From the NCBI RefSeq assembly GCF_001619985.1, contig NW_017264201.1, positions 248,001 through 312,000 on the forward strand: a DNA stretch of 64,000 nt. The letters run 5' to 3'. Shown piece after piece: positions 35,729 to 46,821 of this stretch. A program made the position numbers and the translations under genes. The notes beneath the pieces are model-generated. The model saw only the letters and a list, made by a program, of their open reading frames with translations, was not told the origin of the DNA and ran no database searches. The stretch is from Xylona heveae TC161. Taxonomy: Eukaryota > Ascomycota > Xylonomycetes > Xylonales > Xylonaceae. Within the stretch, counting starts at the first letter, position 1. The number at the start of each line of letters is the position of its first letter.

Positions 35729-38700
35729 ATGGGGAGTTTCGCCAATGACTTCAATGACTACCGCATAGAGGAAGAGCAACCTACCAAGGTTTTTCCTTAC
35801 CAGGAAACGCCGGAGAATCGGTCATGGGCCGGTACTCTGCCGTTGAAGCAGGGTCTATATGATCCGGAGCTGGAGAAGGATTCCTGTGGTGTTGGCTTCA
35901 CTGCGTAAGTTGGCTATTTTGATACTCTGAGCGGGGTTGTATGGACAGAGAGACTAACGGGAAATTATAGCCACATCAAGGGCAAGGCCAGCTACAAAAT
36001 CGTTAGCGATGGTAAGTGGAAAATTTGAACTTTCAATTGCCCTAGAATTTGCAAAGGAGATGGAATTGACGATTATTTTTTCCTGCAGCACGGAATCTTC
36101 TCTGCAACATGACCCACCGTGGTGCGGTGGGTTCTGATGTTCGGGACGGTGACGGTGCCGGTGTTATGACCTCCATCCCTCACAAGTTCTTCTTGAAGAA
36201 CTTTGAGCGGGAATATGGATGGAAACTTCCCCCGCTCGGCCAGTACGCTGCTGGTAACTTGTTCTTCAAGCCGGACGAAGAGGTGCTCAAAGAGTGCACC
36301 AAGACCTTTGAGGATATTGCCGCGGAGGTTGGCCTGCGAGTCCTTGGATGGAGAGAAGTCCCCAGAGACTCCAGTCTTTTGGGTCCCGCCGCCCTTTCCC
36401 GTGAGCCTGTTGTGCTCCAACCTTTCGTCGTCCTCCGATCTGCGTATGGCGAGGGCAACGCGCCCGAGCAGACCGATCCTGAGACTTTCGACTGGAAGTA
36501 TTTTGAGCGTCAGCTCTTCATCCTGCGAAAGCGGGCTACCCACACCATTGGTATCCACAACTGGTTTTACCTTTGCTCATTGAGCAACAAGAACATTGTC
36601 TACAAGGGTCAATTGGCACCCGTACAGGTCTACCAGTACTACCACGACCTGGTATCTGTTGACTACGAGGCTCACTTCGCCCTGGTACACTCCCGTTTCT
36701 CTACAAACACCTTCCCCAGCTGGGATCGCGCTCAGCCCCTCCGGTGGGCCGCCCACAACGGTAAGAACGCCTGCCACTTCCCAAATACATGCGACGATTT
36801 ACTGACAATCTCAATTCAGGTGAGATTAACACACTCCGTGGTAACAAGAACTGGATGAGAGCTCGTGAGGGATTGCTCAAGTCTGAGATTTTTGGTGATG
36901 AGTTGCAGAATTTGTTGCCCGTCATTGAAGATGGCGGTTCCGACTCGGCTGCTTTTGACAACGTCCTGGAACTTTTGATGATTAATGGCGTTCTGTCGCT
37001 CCCGGAAGCCGTCATGCTGTTGGTCCCTGAATCATGGCAGGGCAACGCTGCCATGGACCCCGCCAAGGCGGCCTTCTACGAGTGGGCTGCCTGCAACATG
37101 GAACCCTGGGATGGTCCGGCTCTCTTCACCTTTGCCGATGGTCGGTACTGCGGAGCCAACCTTGACCGAAATGGTCTCCGTCCTTGTCGATTCTATGTCA
37201 CTTCCGATGACCGCATGATTTGCGCGTCTGAGGTTGGAACTATGTTCATTGAGCCTGAGACCGTCATCCAAAAGGGCCGTCTTCAACCTGGTAAGATGTT
37301 GCTTGTCGACACGCTTGCTGGCCGTATTGTCGATGATGCCGAGCTTAAGGCGACCGTCTGCCACCGCCAGGATTTCCGGACTTGGCTGGACCGCGAGCTC
37401 TTGACGCTGCCCACACTTTGCGAGCAGCTCACCTCTCACGGCGCCGATCTCAGCTACAAGCTCAATGACGTCGTCGTCCAGCAGGACCCCTTCCTCAGAG
37501 CTTTTGGCTACTCCTTTGAGCAAGTCAGCTTGCTCTTGGGCCCTATGGCTGCAGACTCCAAGGAAGCTCTCGGTTCGATGGGTAACGATGCTCCCCTCGC
37601 CTGCTTGGCGCAGCAACCTCGTGTGCTCTACGAATACTTCAGAGAATTGTTCGCTCAGGTCACGAATCCTCCCATCGACCCTATCCGTGAGGCCGTCGTC
37701 ATGTCTCTCGAGTGCTACGTCGGACCCCAAGGCAATCTGCTTGAGATGGACCCCTCGCAGTGCCGTCGTCTCCTCCTCCCCTCGCCCATCCTCTCTCTCT
37801 CTGAATTCAACGGTATCCTTGCTATCAACCAGCTCCACGCTGACTGGAGTGTGAAGGTGATCGACATCACCTTCGCTAAGAGTGAGGGCGTCCAAGGCTA
37901 CATGAATGCTTTGGACCGTATCTGTGAGGCAGTCAATGAGGGCATTCAGCAGGGAGACAAGATCTTGGTCCTCTCTGACCGTGCCACCTCAGCTGAACGT
38001 GTTCCCATCTCAGCCCTCCTCGCTACTGGTCTCGTCCACCACCACATGGTCCGGAACAAGTGGCGGTCGCAGGCCGCTCTTATGGTTGAGACCGCTGAAG
38101 CTCGTGAGGTTCACCACATGTGCGTGCTGCTCGGTTACGGTGCGGACGCCATCTGCCCCTACCTGGCTCTCGACTGTATTCTCAAGATGAACCGTGAGAA
38201 TCTCATCCGCAAACAGCTCACTGATGAGCAGGTTATCAACAACTACAAGTACTCTTGCGATGGTGGTATCCTTAAGGTCATGAGCAAAATGGGCATCTCT
38301 ACCCTGCAGAGCTACAAGGGTGCTCAGATTTTTGAAGCTCTTGGTTTGGATGACACGGTCGTTGACCGATGCTTCACTGGTACCGCTACCCGTATCAAGG
38401 GTATGACTTTTGAGCTCATTGCTCAGGATGCCATCGCCATTCACGAGAGAGGATTCCCCTCACGCGATGTCGTCAGTGTTCCTGGTCTTTCTGAGACCGG
38501 TGAATATCACTGGCGAGACGGTGGTGAGCCTCACGTCAACGACCCTGTCAGCATTGCGAACGTGCAGGATGCTGTCCGAACTAAGAATGACAAGTCCTAC
38601 GAGGCATATGCGAAATCTGAATATGAACAGATCAAGAACTGCACTCTCCGTGGCATGCTTGACTTCAACTTTGATGAGGCCACCCCTGTGCCCATTGACC

Positions 38701-41700
38701 AGGTTGAGCCTTGGACCGAGATTGTCCGGCGTTTTGCCACTGGTGCCATGTCCTATGGCTCTATCTCCATGGAGTCTCACTCTACCCTTGCCGTTGCCAT
38801 GAACCGTCTTGGTGGCAAGTCAAACACCGGTGAGGGTGGTGAGGACCCTGAGAGAAGCTTGATCATGGAGAATGGCGACACTATGCGCTCTGCCATCAAG
38901 CAGGTCGCATCTGGTCGTTTTGGTGTCACCTCTCACTATCTTGCCGACTCAGATGAGCTTCAGATCAAGATGGCTCAGGGTGCCAAGCCTGGTGAAGGTG
39001 GTGAGCTTCCTGGTCACAAGGTGTCCGGTGCTATTGCTCACACCCGTCACTCCACTGCTGGTGTCGGTCTCATCTCTCCTCCCCCTCACCACGACATTTA
39101 CTCCATTGAGGATCTGAAGCAGTTGATCTACGATCTGAAGTGCTCTAGCCCTCGTTCTCGTGTCTCCGTCAAGCTTGTATCGGAAACTGGTGTTGGTATT
39201 GTCGCCTCTGGTGTCGCTAAGGCCAAGGCTGACCATATCCTCATTTCCGGTCACGACGGTGGTACTGGTGCCTCTCGATGGACCGGTATCAAGTACGCTG
39301 GTCTTCCTTGGGAGCTTGGTCTTGCTGAGACTCACCAGACTCTTGTCTTGAATGACCTACGTGGCCGTGTTGTTGTCCAGACTGATGGTCAGATTAAGAC
39401 TGGTCGTGACATTGCCATTGCCTGCTTGCTTGGTGCTGAGGAGTTTGGCTTTGCTACTGCTCCTTTAATTGCAATGGGATGCATCATGATGCGAAAATGC
39501 CACCTGTTACGTTTCCAAATGCCCTTGAAATGCTTTGAAATTCGTTGCTAATTCGTATTTTAGGAATACTTGCCCTGTCGGAATTGCTACCCAGGATCCT
39601 GAGCTTCGTAAAAAGTTCACTGGTACCCCTGAGCACGTGATTAACTTCTTCTACTACCTAGCCAATGAGATGCGTGCTATTATGGCCAAGCTTGGTTTCC
39701 GCACTGTTAACGAAATGGTTGGTCACTGCGAGGCCCTGCGCGTTCGTGAGGATCTTCGCACTTCGAAGACGGAAAACATTGACCTCTCGCTTATTCTCAC
39801 CCCGGCCCACTCCCTCCGGCCCGGCGTCGCTACCTACAATGTCCGCAAGCAGGACCACATGCTCCACACTCGCCTCGACAACAAGCTCATTGCTGAGTCT
39901 GAATTGGCGCTGGAGAAGGGTCTGCCCGTCCGCATTGAGTGCGACGTTGTCAACACCGACCGCACTCTCGGTACCAGCTTGTCGTACCACATCAGCAAGC
40001 GCTATGGCGAGACCGGCCTGCCTCAGGACACTATCCATGTCAACATTCGCGGCTCTGCTGGACAGGCATTTGGTGCTTTCCTTGCTCCTGGTGTTACTCT
40101 GGAGCTCGAGGGTGATGCCAACGACTATGTTGGTAAGGGTCTCTCCGGTGGTCGTCTCATCATCTACCCCCCCCGGTCCGCCGTCTTCAAGGCCGAGGAG
40201 AACATTATTATTGGTAACACCTGTCTTTATGGTGCCACCCGTGGTACTTGCTTCTTCCGCGGTATTGCTGCTGAGCGTTTTGCCGTCCGCAACTCTGGAG
40301 CCACTGCTGTGGTTGAGGGTGTTGGTGACCATGGTTGCGAGTACATGACTGGTGGTCGCGTCATCTGCTTGGGTGGCACTGGCCGTAACTTCGCGGCCGG
40401 TATGTCTGGTGGTATTGCCTACGTTCTCGACATGAACCAGGACTTCCACACCAAGGTCAACACTGAGATGGTTGAAATTTCTGGCATCGAAGAGCCCACC
40501 GAAGTCGCTTTTGTCCGTGGATTGATTGAGGACCACCACCACTACACCGGTTCGGAGCTTGCTGCTCGCATCCTGCTTGACTTCACTCGTGCTTTGCCTA
40601 GATTCGTCAAGGTCCTGCCCATTGACTACAAGAGGGTCCTTGAGGCTGAAGCTGCCAAGGCTGCCGCTGCGAAGAAGGCTGAGTACCATCTTCCGATCCT
40701 CCCTGGCAACCCCGTTCGCGCTGCTCACGAAGAGTCTAAGAAGCACGAGCACGAGAAAGACGTTCAGAAGAAGAAGAATGACATGACAGATATTGAAGAG
40801 AGTGTCGGTGACGCCAAGGCTGAGAAGAAGCGATCCACTCTTGTGCTTGACAAGACCAAGGGCTTCATGAAGTACCAGCGCCGCAGTGAGAAGTACCGGA
40901 ACTCCAAGACCCGTACCCGGGATTGGCAGGAGATTTCTTCTCGTCTGAACGAAGACGAGCTGAAATACCAATCTGCTCGTTGCATGGACTGTGGTGTTCC
41001 TTTCTGCCAGTCTGACACTGGTTGCCCCATCTCCAACATTATTCCCAAATGGAACGAGCTTGTTTTCCAGAACCAGTGGAAAGACGCCCTTAACCGTCTG
41101 CTCATGACCAACAACTTCCCCGAGTTCACCGGTCGTGTATGCCCTGCACCTTGTGAGGGTGCTTGTGTTCTTGGTATCAATGAGGACCCCGTCGGCATCA
41201 AATCCATTGAGTGCGCCATTATTGACCGCGGTTTTGAGATGGGCTGGATGATCCCTCAGCCTCCCAAGGTCCGCACTGGCAAGAATGTCGCCATCATTGG
41301 TTCCGGTCCCGCCGGTCTGGCTGCTGCAGACCAGCTCAACAAGGCTGGCCACTCTGTCACTGTGTACGAGCGTGCCGACCGTATTGGAGGTCTGCTGATG
41401 TACGGTATCCCCAATATGAAACTCGACAAGAACGTCGTCCAGCGCCGTGTCGATTTCATGAGCGCCGAGGGTGTCAAGTTCGCCGCCGGTGTCGCTGTTG
41501 GCGAAGGGGACATCACCCTCGACTCCCTTCGCAGCCAGAACGACGCCGTCATCCTTGCCACTGGTGCCACCGTTGCCCGTGACCTGCCCATCCAAGGCCG
41601 AAACCTGGAGGGTATCCACTTCGCCATGGAGTTCTTGCACAAGAACACCAAGTCTCTTCTCGACTCTGGCCTGGCTGACGGCTCCTACATCTCTGCCAAG

Positions 41701-42423
41701 GACAAGCATGTCATTGTCATTGGTGGTGGTGACACTGGTAACGACTGCATTGGTACCTCTGTTCGTCACGGTGCCAAGTCTGTAATCAACTTTGAGCTGC
41801 TGCCTCAGCCTCCTCAGGAGCGTGCTCGCGACAACCCCTGGCCCCAATGGCCTCGTATCTACCGTGTTGACTACGGTCACTCTGAGGTCAAGACTCATAT
41901 GGGTCGCGATCCTCGTGAGTTCTGTGTCATGTCCAAGGAATTCGTTGACGATGGCAACGGTCGTGTCAAGGGTATCAAGACTGTCCGCGTCGAGTGGACC
42001 AAGGGTGCCTCTGGCGGTTGGGACATGAAGCAGGTTGAGGGTAGCGAGCAATACTTTGAGGCCGACCTCGTTCTGCTCTCCATGGGTTTCTTGGGCCCTG
42101 AGGAGCGTGTTCTTGGTGACATTGAGCGCGACCCCCGCAAGAACGTCAAGACTCCTGCTGGCCGCTACAGCAGCTCTATCCCTGGTGTTTTCGCTGCTGG
42201 TGACTGCCGCCGTGGACAGTCTCTCATCGTCTGGGCCATCAACGAAGGTCGTATGACTGCCCGCGAGGTCGACACTTACCTCGAGGGTCTTGGCTCTCAG
42301 CTCCCCGTCACTGGCGGTATCGTCCCTCGTGCCCCCTTCCGATCTGCTCACGAAGCTGCCTCCCACGAGATTCTCGGTCGGGCTGAGCGCGCTCCTCTTC
42401 AAGCCGTCGGCGCTTCCTCTTGA
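35729..42423 (+). CDS. gltA: NAD(P)H-dependent glutamate synthase (GOGAT)
   Basis: Makes two glutamates from glutamine and 2-oxoglutarate; with glutamine synthetase it assimilates ammonium. Exons 35729..35904, 35971..36011, 36089..36760, 36820..39505, 39564..42423 give 2144 residues, the usual size for the fused eukaryotic enzyme. Seen: a 52-residue propeptide before Cys53 of the DSCGVGF motif (the class II glutaminase nucleophile), the GATase domain ([17 protein letters not shown]), central and FMN synthase domains ([26 protein letters not shown]), the 3Fe-4S cysteines in [12 protein letters not shown], the GXGXG beta-helix region, then the small-subunit-like part with CMDCGVPFC and [11 protein letters not shown] (4Fe-4S), [13 protein letters not shown] (FAD) and [10 protein letters not shown] (NADPH). 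Intron 4 splits the 3Fe-4S motif just after CHL. Which cofactor, NADH or NADPH, is not settled by sequence. Confidence 0.97.
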
Positions 42424-43681
42424 GCGGATGCGTCACTTTCGCTATTAAGAGATTGCCCTACTCTTCCTCACGACGTCTCCGATGACAAATTTACAAAAGA
42501 CGAATCATGTTTCGATTGTATTTGACGACTCTTACGATTTTTCCTTTCTTCCCTCTGCTGTTCTGCAAGCGACTGTCAAGTTTCGAAGCAATTTGGTCAA
42601 ATGATATCAGCGAGTTTGGACGGAAGGACGAATTGGATGGATCGTGTGCTTATTAATGGTTTTCATGTCTAAACTTTTCCTATTTCAACTGCAAAAATGG
42701 CAATGCACTTAGACGAGGCGATGAAATCTTATCTCAAAAGAATTATTGGGAGCAAAACGGGATGATATCGCTTTGAAGGCGGAGAAAATTGCTGTCCTTT
42801 TTTTGTTGTTGTCTTGCGTCTGTTGTATATACCTTGCTGTTTTTGTTTTTTTTCGTGGACTTTTGTACTAAAATTATTGTTATTGCTGTTCCTTGTTGAA
42901 TATATTTCACGTCGTTAGTATGATTACAACGAGTACATTTGACACTATCTTCTCTTCCACATATTGTCCTTGCCCTTGAGTGCTGTTATGTCACCACCCT
43001 CTCGCATTGCTCAAGACCGAGATGGCTTATATTTCTACCCCGGCTTACATTGGATGCACCGGTGCCTCTTAATATACTAGTGCCAAGAACACTGGCTCTC
43101 CTTGGACAATGAGTCCTACTTAGACTTACCATAAACTTGCTTTACTTTATCTTGAGATCTAGGTTCTTGTCTAAGTCCATGGTAGACTTGGAATAGGCAA
43201 CGACATTATGATTTTTGATACACTTAAGTTTAAGAACTTGAGTTTTCTTGTAACTCCTTTAATTATAATAATAAGTATTGTTTAGATAAAGCACTATATC
43301 TTAGATACTTAGATCTCCTTTAAATCCTTTAAAGCCTTTTCTTTATAGGTTTTTATTTATACTTATTCTATTAGTATTACTTCCCAAGAGTAAGAGTTGG
43401 ATAAGATATATACAAATATTTCAATGCACGAGGTTAACTTTAACTACTAAGCAATCAATAGAATGCATACTGTTCAAGCCAAGCTTAGTTTTTGTATTGT
43501 TAACAGGATGGTTGGCAGCTGTGAAGCTACACAGCATCCACTTCCAATGAGACTTCCAACCTGATAAAACAGGACAGACAATGGCTCAAAGACACAACGG
43601 CGAAAAGGTCCTTACGACGACGCAAGAATCTGGATTTGCTTTTCAACTACGATAAATAGTCTACAAGAATTCTTTTGGATA
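42424..43681. other. 3' flank of gltA and an AT-rich block
   Basis: The first 500 bases are the gltA 3' flank. About 43040-43500 is markedly AT-rich with many TAAAG, CTTTA and TTAGAT words and no ORF. It could be a mutated (RIP-like) remnant, but no terminal repeats or coding traces are visible. Confidence 0.5.
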
Positions 43682-44530
43682 TCACCAACCAACGAACAGT
43701 CTCCATCGTGTCCGTTCCATTTCAAGCTCTGCTGGGAAAGGGTCCAAAAACGCCGGAATTTCATCCCTCAATTCCCTGTTATCCCAGAACGAGTCCCAAG
43801 TCATGGTATACTCCCAATAGTCAGGAAACCAGCCAGCGGACTCCCAATCCACGATTCCCGTAATTTTGCCATCATTATATATGATATTGCGAAAGGAAAG
43901 ATCGCCGTGCGTGAACTTTATCTCATAATCCCGCCTATCCTGTGCGGCGATCATGTGATCGCACTCCTCATGCCCTATCGGACCTGTAATTCCTCCTCGT
44001 AGAGCTCGATGAAAGTCAGCTACACTGTCGAATGGTCCACATGGTGAAGTTTGAATCCGCTCGTCTTCAAGCAGCCCGTAGCATGCAGATCCGACCTGCC
44101 CAGGCTTGGGTGGCTTGAGGGCACGAAGTTCGTTCATATAACCCCGTAATTGCTGCAAGATATTTTGTTTCTCCACAACAGATAATTTAGAGAATGCATT
44201 GCAAAGGGGAATGCCAGGACATCTTTTCATAAGGATGTAGGTGATCCCCTCTTGTGACTGGAAAGCTGTGATCGTTTCAGGAACAGGTATCGATGTATTT
44301 CGTGATACATAGTCGAGAGCTTGAGCCTCTGCAAGGATGGCCGCAGAGCCATATTTTATTATGCGGCCGCGGCCCAACCTCAAAACACGTGGCGCCAGAT
44401 GATATCCTTGTCGTCGCCGGATCAGCTTCACAATCTGCGGCAAGATGATGCGATAGATGGCAGCTCTTTTGCCTCGCCGCCCAAGACGGCCAGAGTTGTC
44501 AGAGCAAGAGGTCTCGTCATGCTTTAACAT
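43682..44530 (-). CDS. APH-family (aminoglycoside phosphotransferase-like) kinase
   Basis: Single-exon protein of 282 residues with the protein-kinase-like fold of the APH/choline kinase superfamily. These fungal members are numerous and their substrates are mostly unknown; they are not implied to inactivate drugs. Seen: the catalytic motif HGDLSFRNIIY (HGD at 208-210), then the metal-binding GIVDWESAGWFPDYWE (DWE at 228-230), and an N-lobe with YILMKRCPGIPLC, the hinge of the family. The length fits the family. Its neighbours suggest an accessory location, and the convergent gltA is unrelated. It is divergent from the DUF7587-like gene across about 740 bases. Confidence 0.8.
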   Translation of the reverse strand: MLKHDETSCSDNSGRLGRRGKRAAIYRIILPQIVKLIRRRQGYHLAPRVLRLGRGRIIKYGSAAILAEAQALDYVSRNTSIPVPETITAFQSQEGITYILMKRCPGIPLCNAFSKLSVVEKQNILQQLRGYMNELRALKPPKPGQVGSACYGLLEDERIQTSPCGPFDSVADFHRALRGGITGPIGHEECDHMIAAQDRRDYEIKFTHGDLSFRNIIYNDGKITGIVDWESAGWFPDYWEYTMTWDSFWDNRELRDEIPAFLDPFPAELEMERTRWRLFVGW

Positions 44531-45273
44531 CGCAAGGCTGAGGTAATGCCAAGGTGCGTGGGGGACAGAAGGCTACGGGCCAATCAATGAGTTAAATGAA
44601 CGGGCTTGAACGTGTGGTTCGCCAGCAGACCTGCCAGACGGTTGTCTCTACCAATCACTATCGTTGAATGCGCTACAGACGGGCAGAGATGCAGGAATTT
44701 CTGCAAGAGGACACGGATCCACGAGATGTGTGACTCTGCTCGAACTCGTCGACAAAGCTGAAGGTGTCTCCAGGTTGGCCGATAAGAAAGCCACCTCTGA
44801 GCTTTCGGCCCATGGATAGCCAATCCGAACGCTGCCGCGCTTTCATTCTGCAGCAGTTTGAAACAACCTGCCGTCAATTGCATAGTCTCCATGTGCTTAC
44901 ATGCAGCATTTCTCCCCCATGGCCCTGTCAACGTTCTCGAATAGCGGTTATTCTTTCCGCAAACTGAAGAACGCGCAATAGCTCTCTATGACTCCCACTG
45001 CCTGGCTGCCCTGTCTTCGTCCCAGAGTGGCGACTTCTCAGAACCAGCTTCTTGACTCGGGCGTTTTGGATGGTGGTGGATGCTGAGCCTATCCCCGCAC
45101 TTATTGCCAATAGTACTTCCCTGGCAGTACAGATGGCAGGTTATAAATATGAGTTCAGCATCGTCTTGAGAGGCTCCACATCTCACGTCTTGACTCTTCC
45201 AAGGAGACGAGAAGAGAGCTCTTTTCGACGTGCCTTCGATTCTCCATTGCAAATATTAAATAAGTTTATCGAA
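44531..45273. promoter_or_regulatory. Divergent spacer upstream of the APH and DUF7587-like genes
   Basis: Holds both promoters. The frame of the DUF7587-like gene stays open back to about 45052 with an ATG at 45070, so part of it may be coding. No other structure was seen. Confidence 0.45.
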
Positions 45274-45900
45274 ATGGATCAGTTTCGTGTTCCACAGGAG
45301 CAGCTGGATCAGCTACGCCCCCGCTACTTGTGGAGAGTCCAACATCCTGGTTGTCAAACCGAATATATTGAAGGGCAAGGGCTCTACGCCCAGGACACCG
45401 ACACGTTTTACAAAGATGACCAGCGGAAAGAGTTTGGCCAATCTGTGGAGAACAACCTTAGTTGGCATAGCAGAGTTGTTCAGCCTTACATTGCGCTCTT
45501 CTCCGAGCAGGACCACGCGGTGAACTGGATCTATAAGTTGTGGTCGAATCAAGACTTCGAGGAGGAGGCGATTATTGGATGGACCCTCTTTAAAATAGAT
45601 TCTCGAGAGCTGGAGGACGTCTACGTGTTTAAATTTAGCACGGTCGTCAAGAAGTTGGGTCTGCGCAACTTCCCTCGAGCGGCAGGGAATCAGGTTTCAA
45701 ATTGCTATATCGCTTTGCATAGCATTCCAGACTCTGCCATAGAAGAAATTATAGAAGCTGCAGGTGCGTGCTGTTGTGTTGGAATGACCCCTTTCTGATA
45801 CACATCATGGCTAATCTCGACATTCACATTAGTTATTATCCGCCCACCTCCACCTGGTCCTCATGATATCTCCAGCGACGACATGACTCCTTCCCCCTAA
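45274..45900 (+). CDS. Small DUF7587-like fungal protein, function unknown
   Basis: Exons 45274..45763 and 45833..45900, 185 residues. The second exon is predicted from a GTGCGT donor and a CATTAG acceptor; it gives a Pro-rich tail ending in MTPSP. Without splicing the frame stops at 45798. The body reads RPRYLWRVQHPGC near residue 15, then YAQDT, and an aromatic C-terminal half with WTLFKIDSRELEDVYVF. This layout (a PRYLxRV entry, later residues about sharing life with people's houses absent) resembles the DUF7587 domain common in ascomycete accessory genes; the family call is from memory. The start at 45274 places Met just before the domain. An upstream ATG at 45070 would add 68 residues. 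Confidence 0.55.
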
Positions 45901-46821
45901 CGCGAGTCGCGTGTAGGCCCTGGTAGAATGTAACCTACGCTTCTCTCTCTCTCGGTTTTCGGTTTTTGACCTACCTTTTTCCTAACTAACATGAACATCG
46001 GAAGAGGACAGAGACTCAGATTCGAGTAGGAGACAGCTGTGGATAATGAGTATTTGTCTTCGAATGAGGCCGCCTTGGTCGTCCTTGATACCTAATACTG
46101 CCGCCCGCTTACGAAAAGCCATCTCAAGTATTCAACGCGACTGGGAGGCGGGACATTATAATATTTTCTAAGAATTGCTGAGAGAGGGAAGGCTTCAAGA
46201 AGTCGATATTTAAGAGATAATTTGAATGATATGGCAACAAGGACGTGAAATTGCACGACGGATATTATCATATATTATCATATATTAACGACAATGTTTT
46301 GCTTGTCTTTGTTTCGCCTTTCCTTTTTAAATTGTATCAAGCTCATTAGTTGCGGGAATGCGCAGTTTAGTTTAGGAAGCTCCGAAGAAATACAATCCTG
46401 CTGTTATCCCGAGTCTAGATAGTAAAGCCTTCACCAGGCTAAACAGATACTTCCCAAACGGGACTAAGCAGGGTGTTTAGATGTGAGAAAATAATGAAGT
46501 CAATGCTAGGTATATATATAGAGGGCATATATACCAAAAGGATTCAAGAATGCTAGGTAGATATATACAACAGACAAGCCAAAACAGTGCACCTCCAGAC
46601 CGTATATCATGAAATCCATTCCCAAAACGCCATTTTTCATGAAGATCACCGTATCATGCTTTCTCCCGTCGGGAGAATTACATATGCCGAATGTTGCAGA
46701 ACACATTCTAGTCAAACGACTCAAATCAGTGCCCGATGAGCATACACCGTTCACTATCCAACATCTAACATCCAAGCTGCTTGTGCCGGTCAAGCACAAT
46801 CACTCATTCCTCATTCGCATC
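45901..46821. other. Convergent spacer before the amine oxidase
   Basis: 3' flanks of two convergent genes. Contains a short TATCATATAT repeat near 46260-46290. No gene is supported. Confidence 0.5.

Noticed and set aside
37032-37895. 287-codon minus-strand frame opposite gltA
   Set aside because: Antisense by-product of the same codon bias.
39658-42402. 914-codon open frame on the minus strand opposite gltA
   Set aside because: It lies wholly inside the antisense of a certain coding exon, matches no family I know and is explained by codon bias (few TTA, CTA and TCA triplets in the sense frame).
45052-45273. N-terminal extension of the DUF7587-like gene
   Set aside because: The frame is open but the first codon is TTG, and the extension does not resemble the domain; the ATG at 45274 suits better, though ATG 45070 cannot be excluded.
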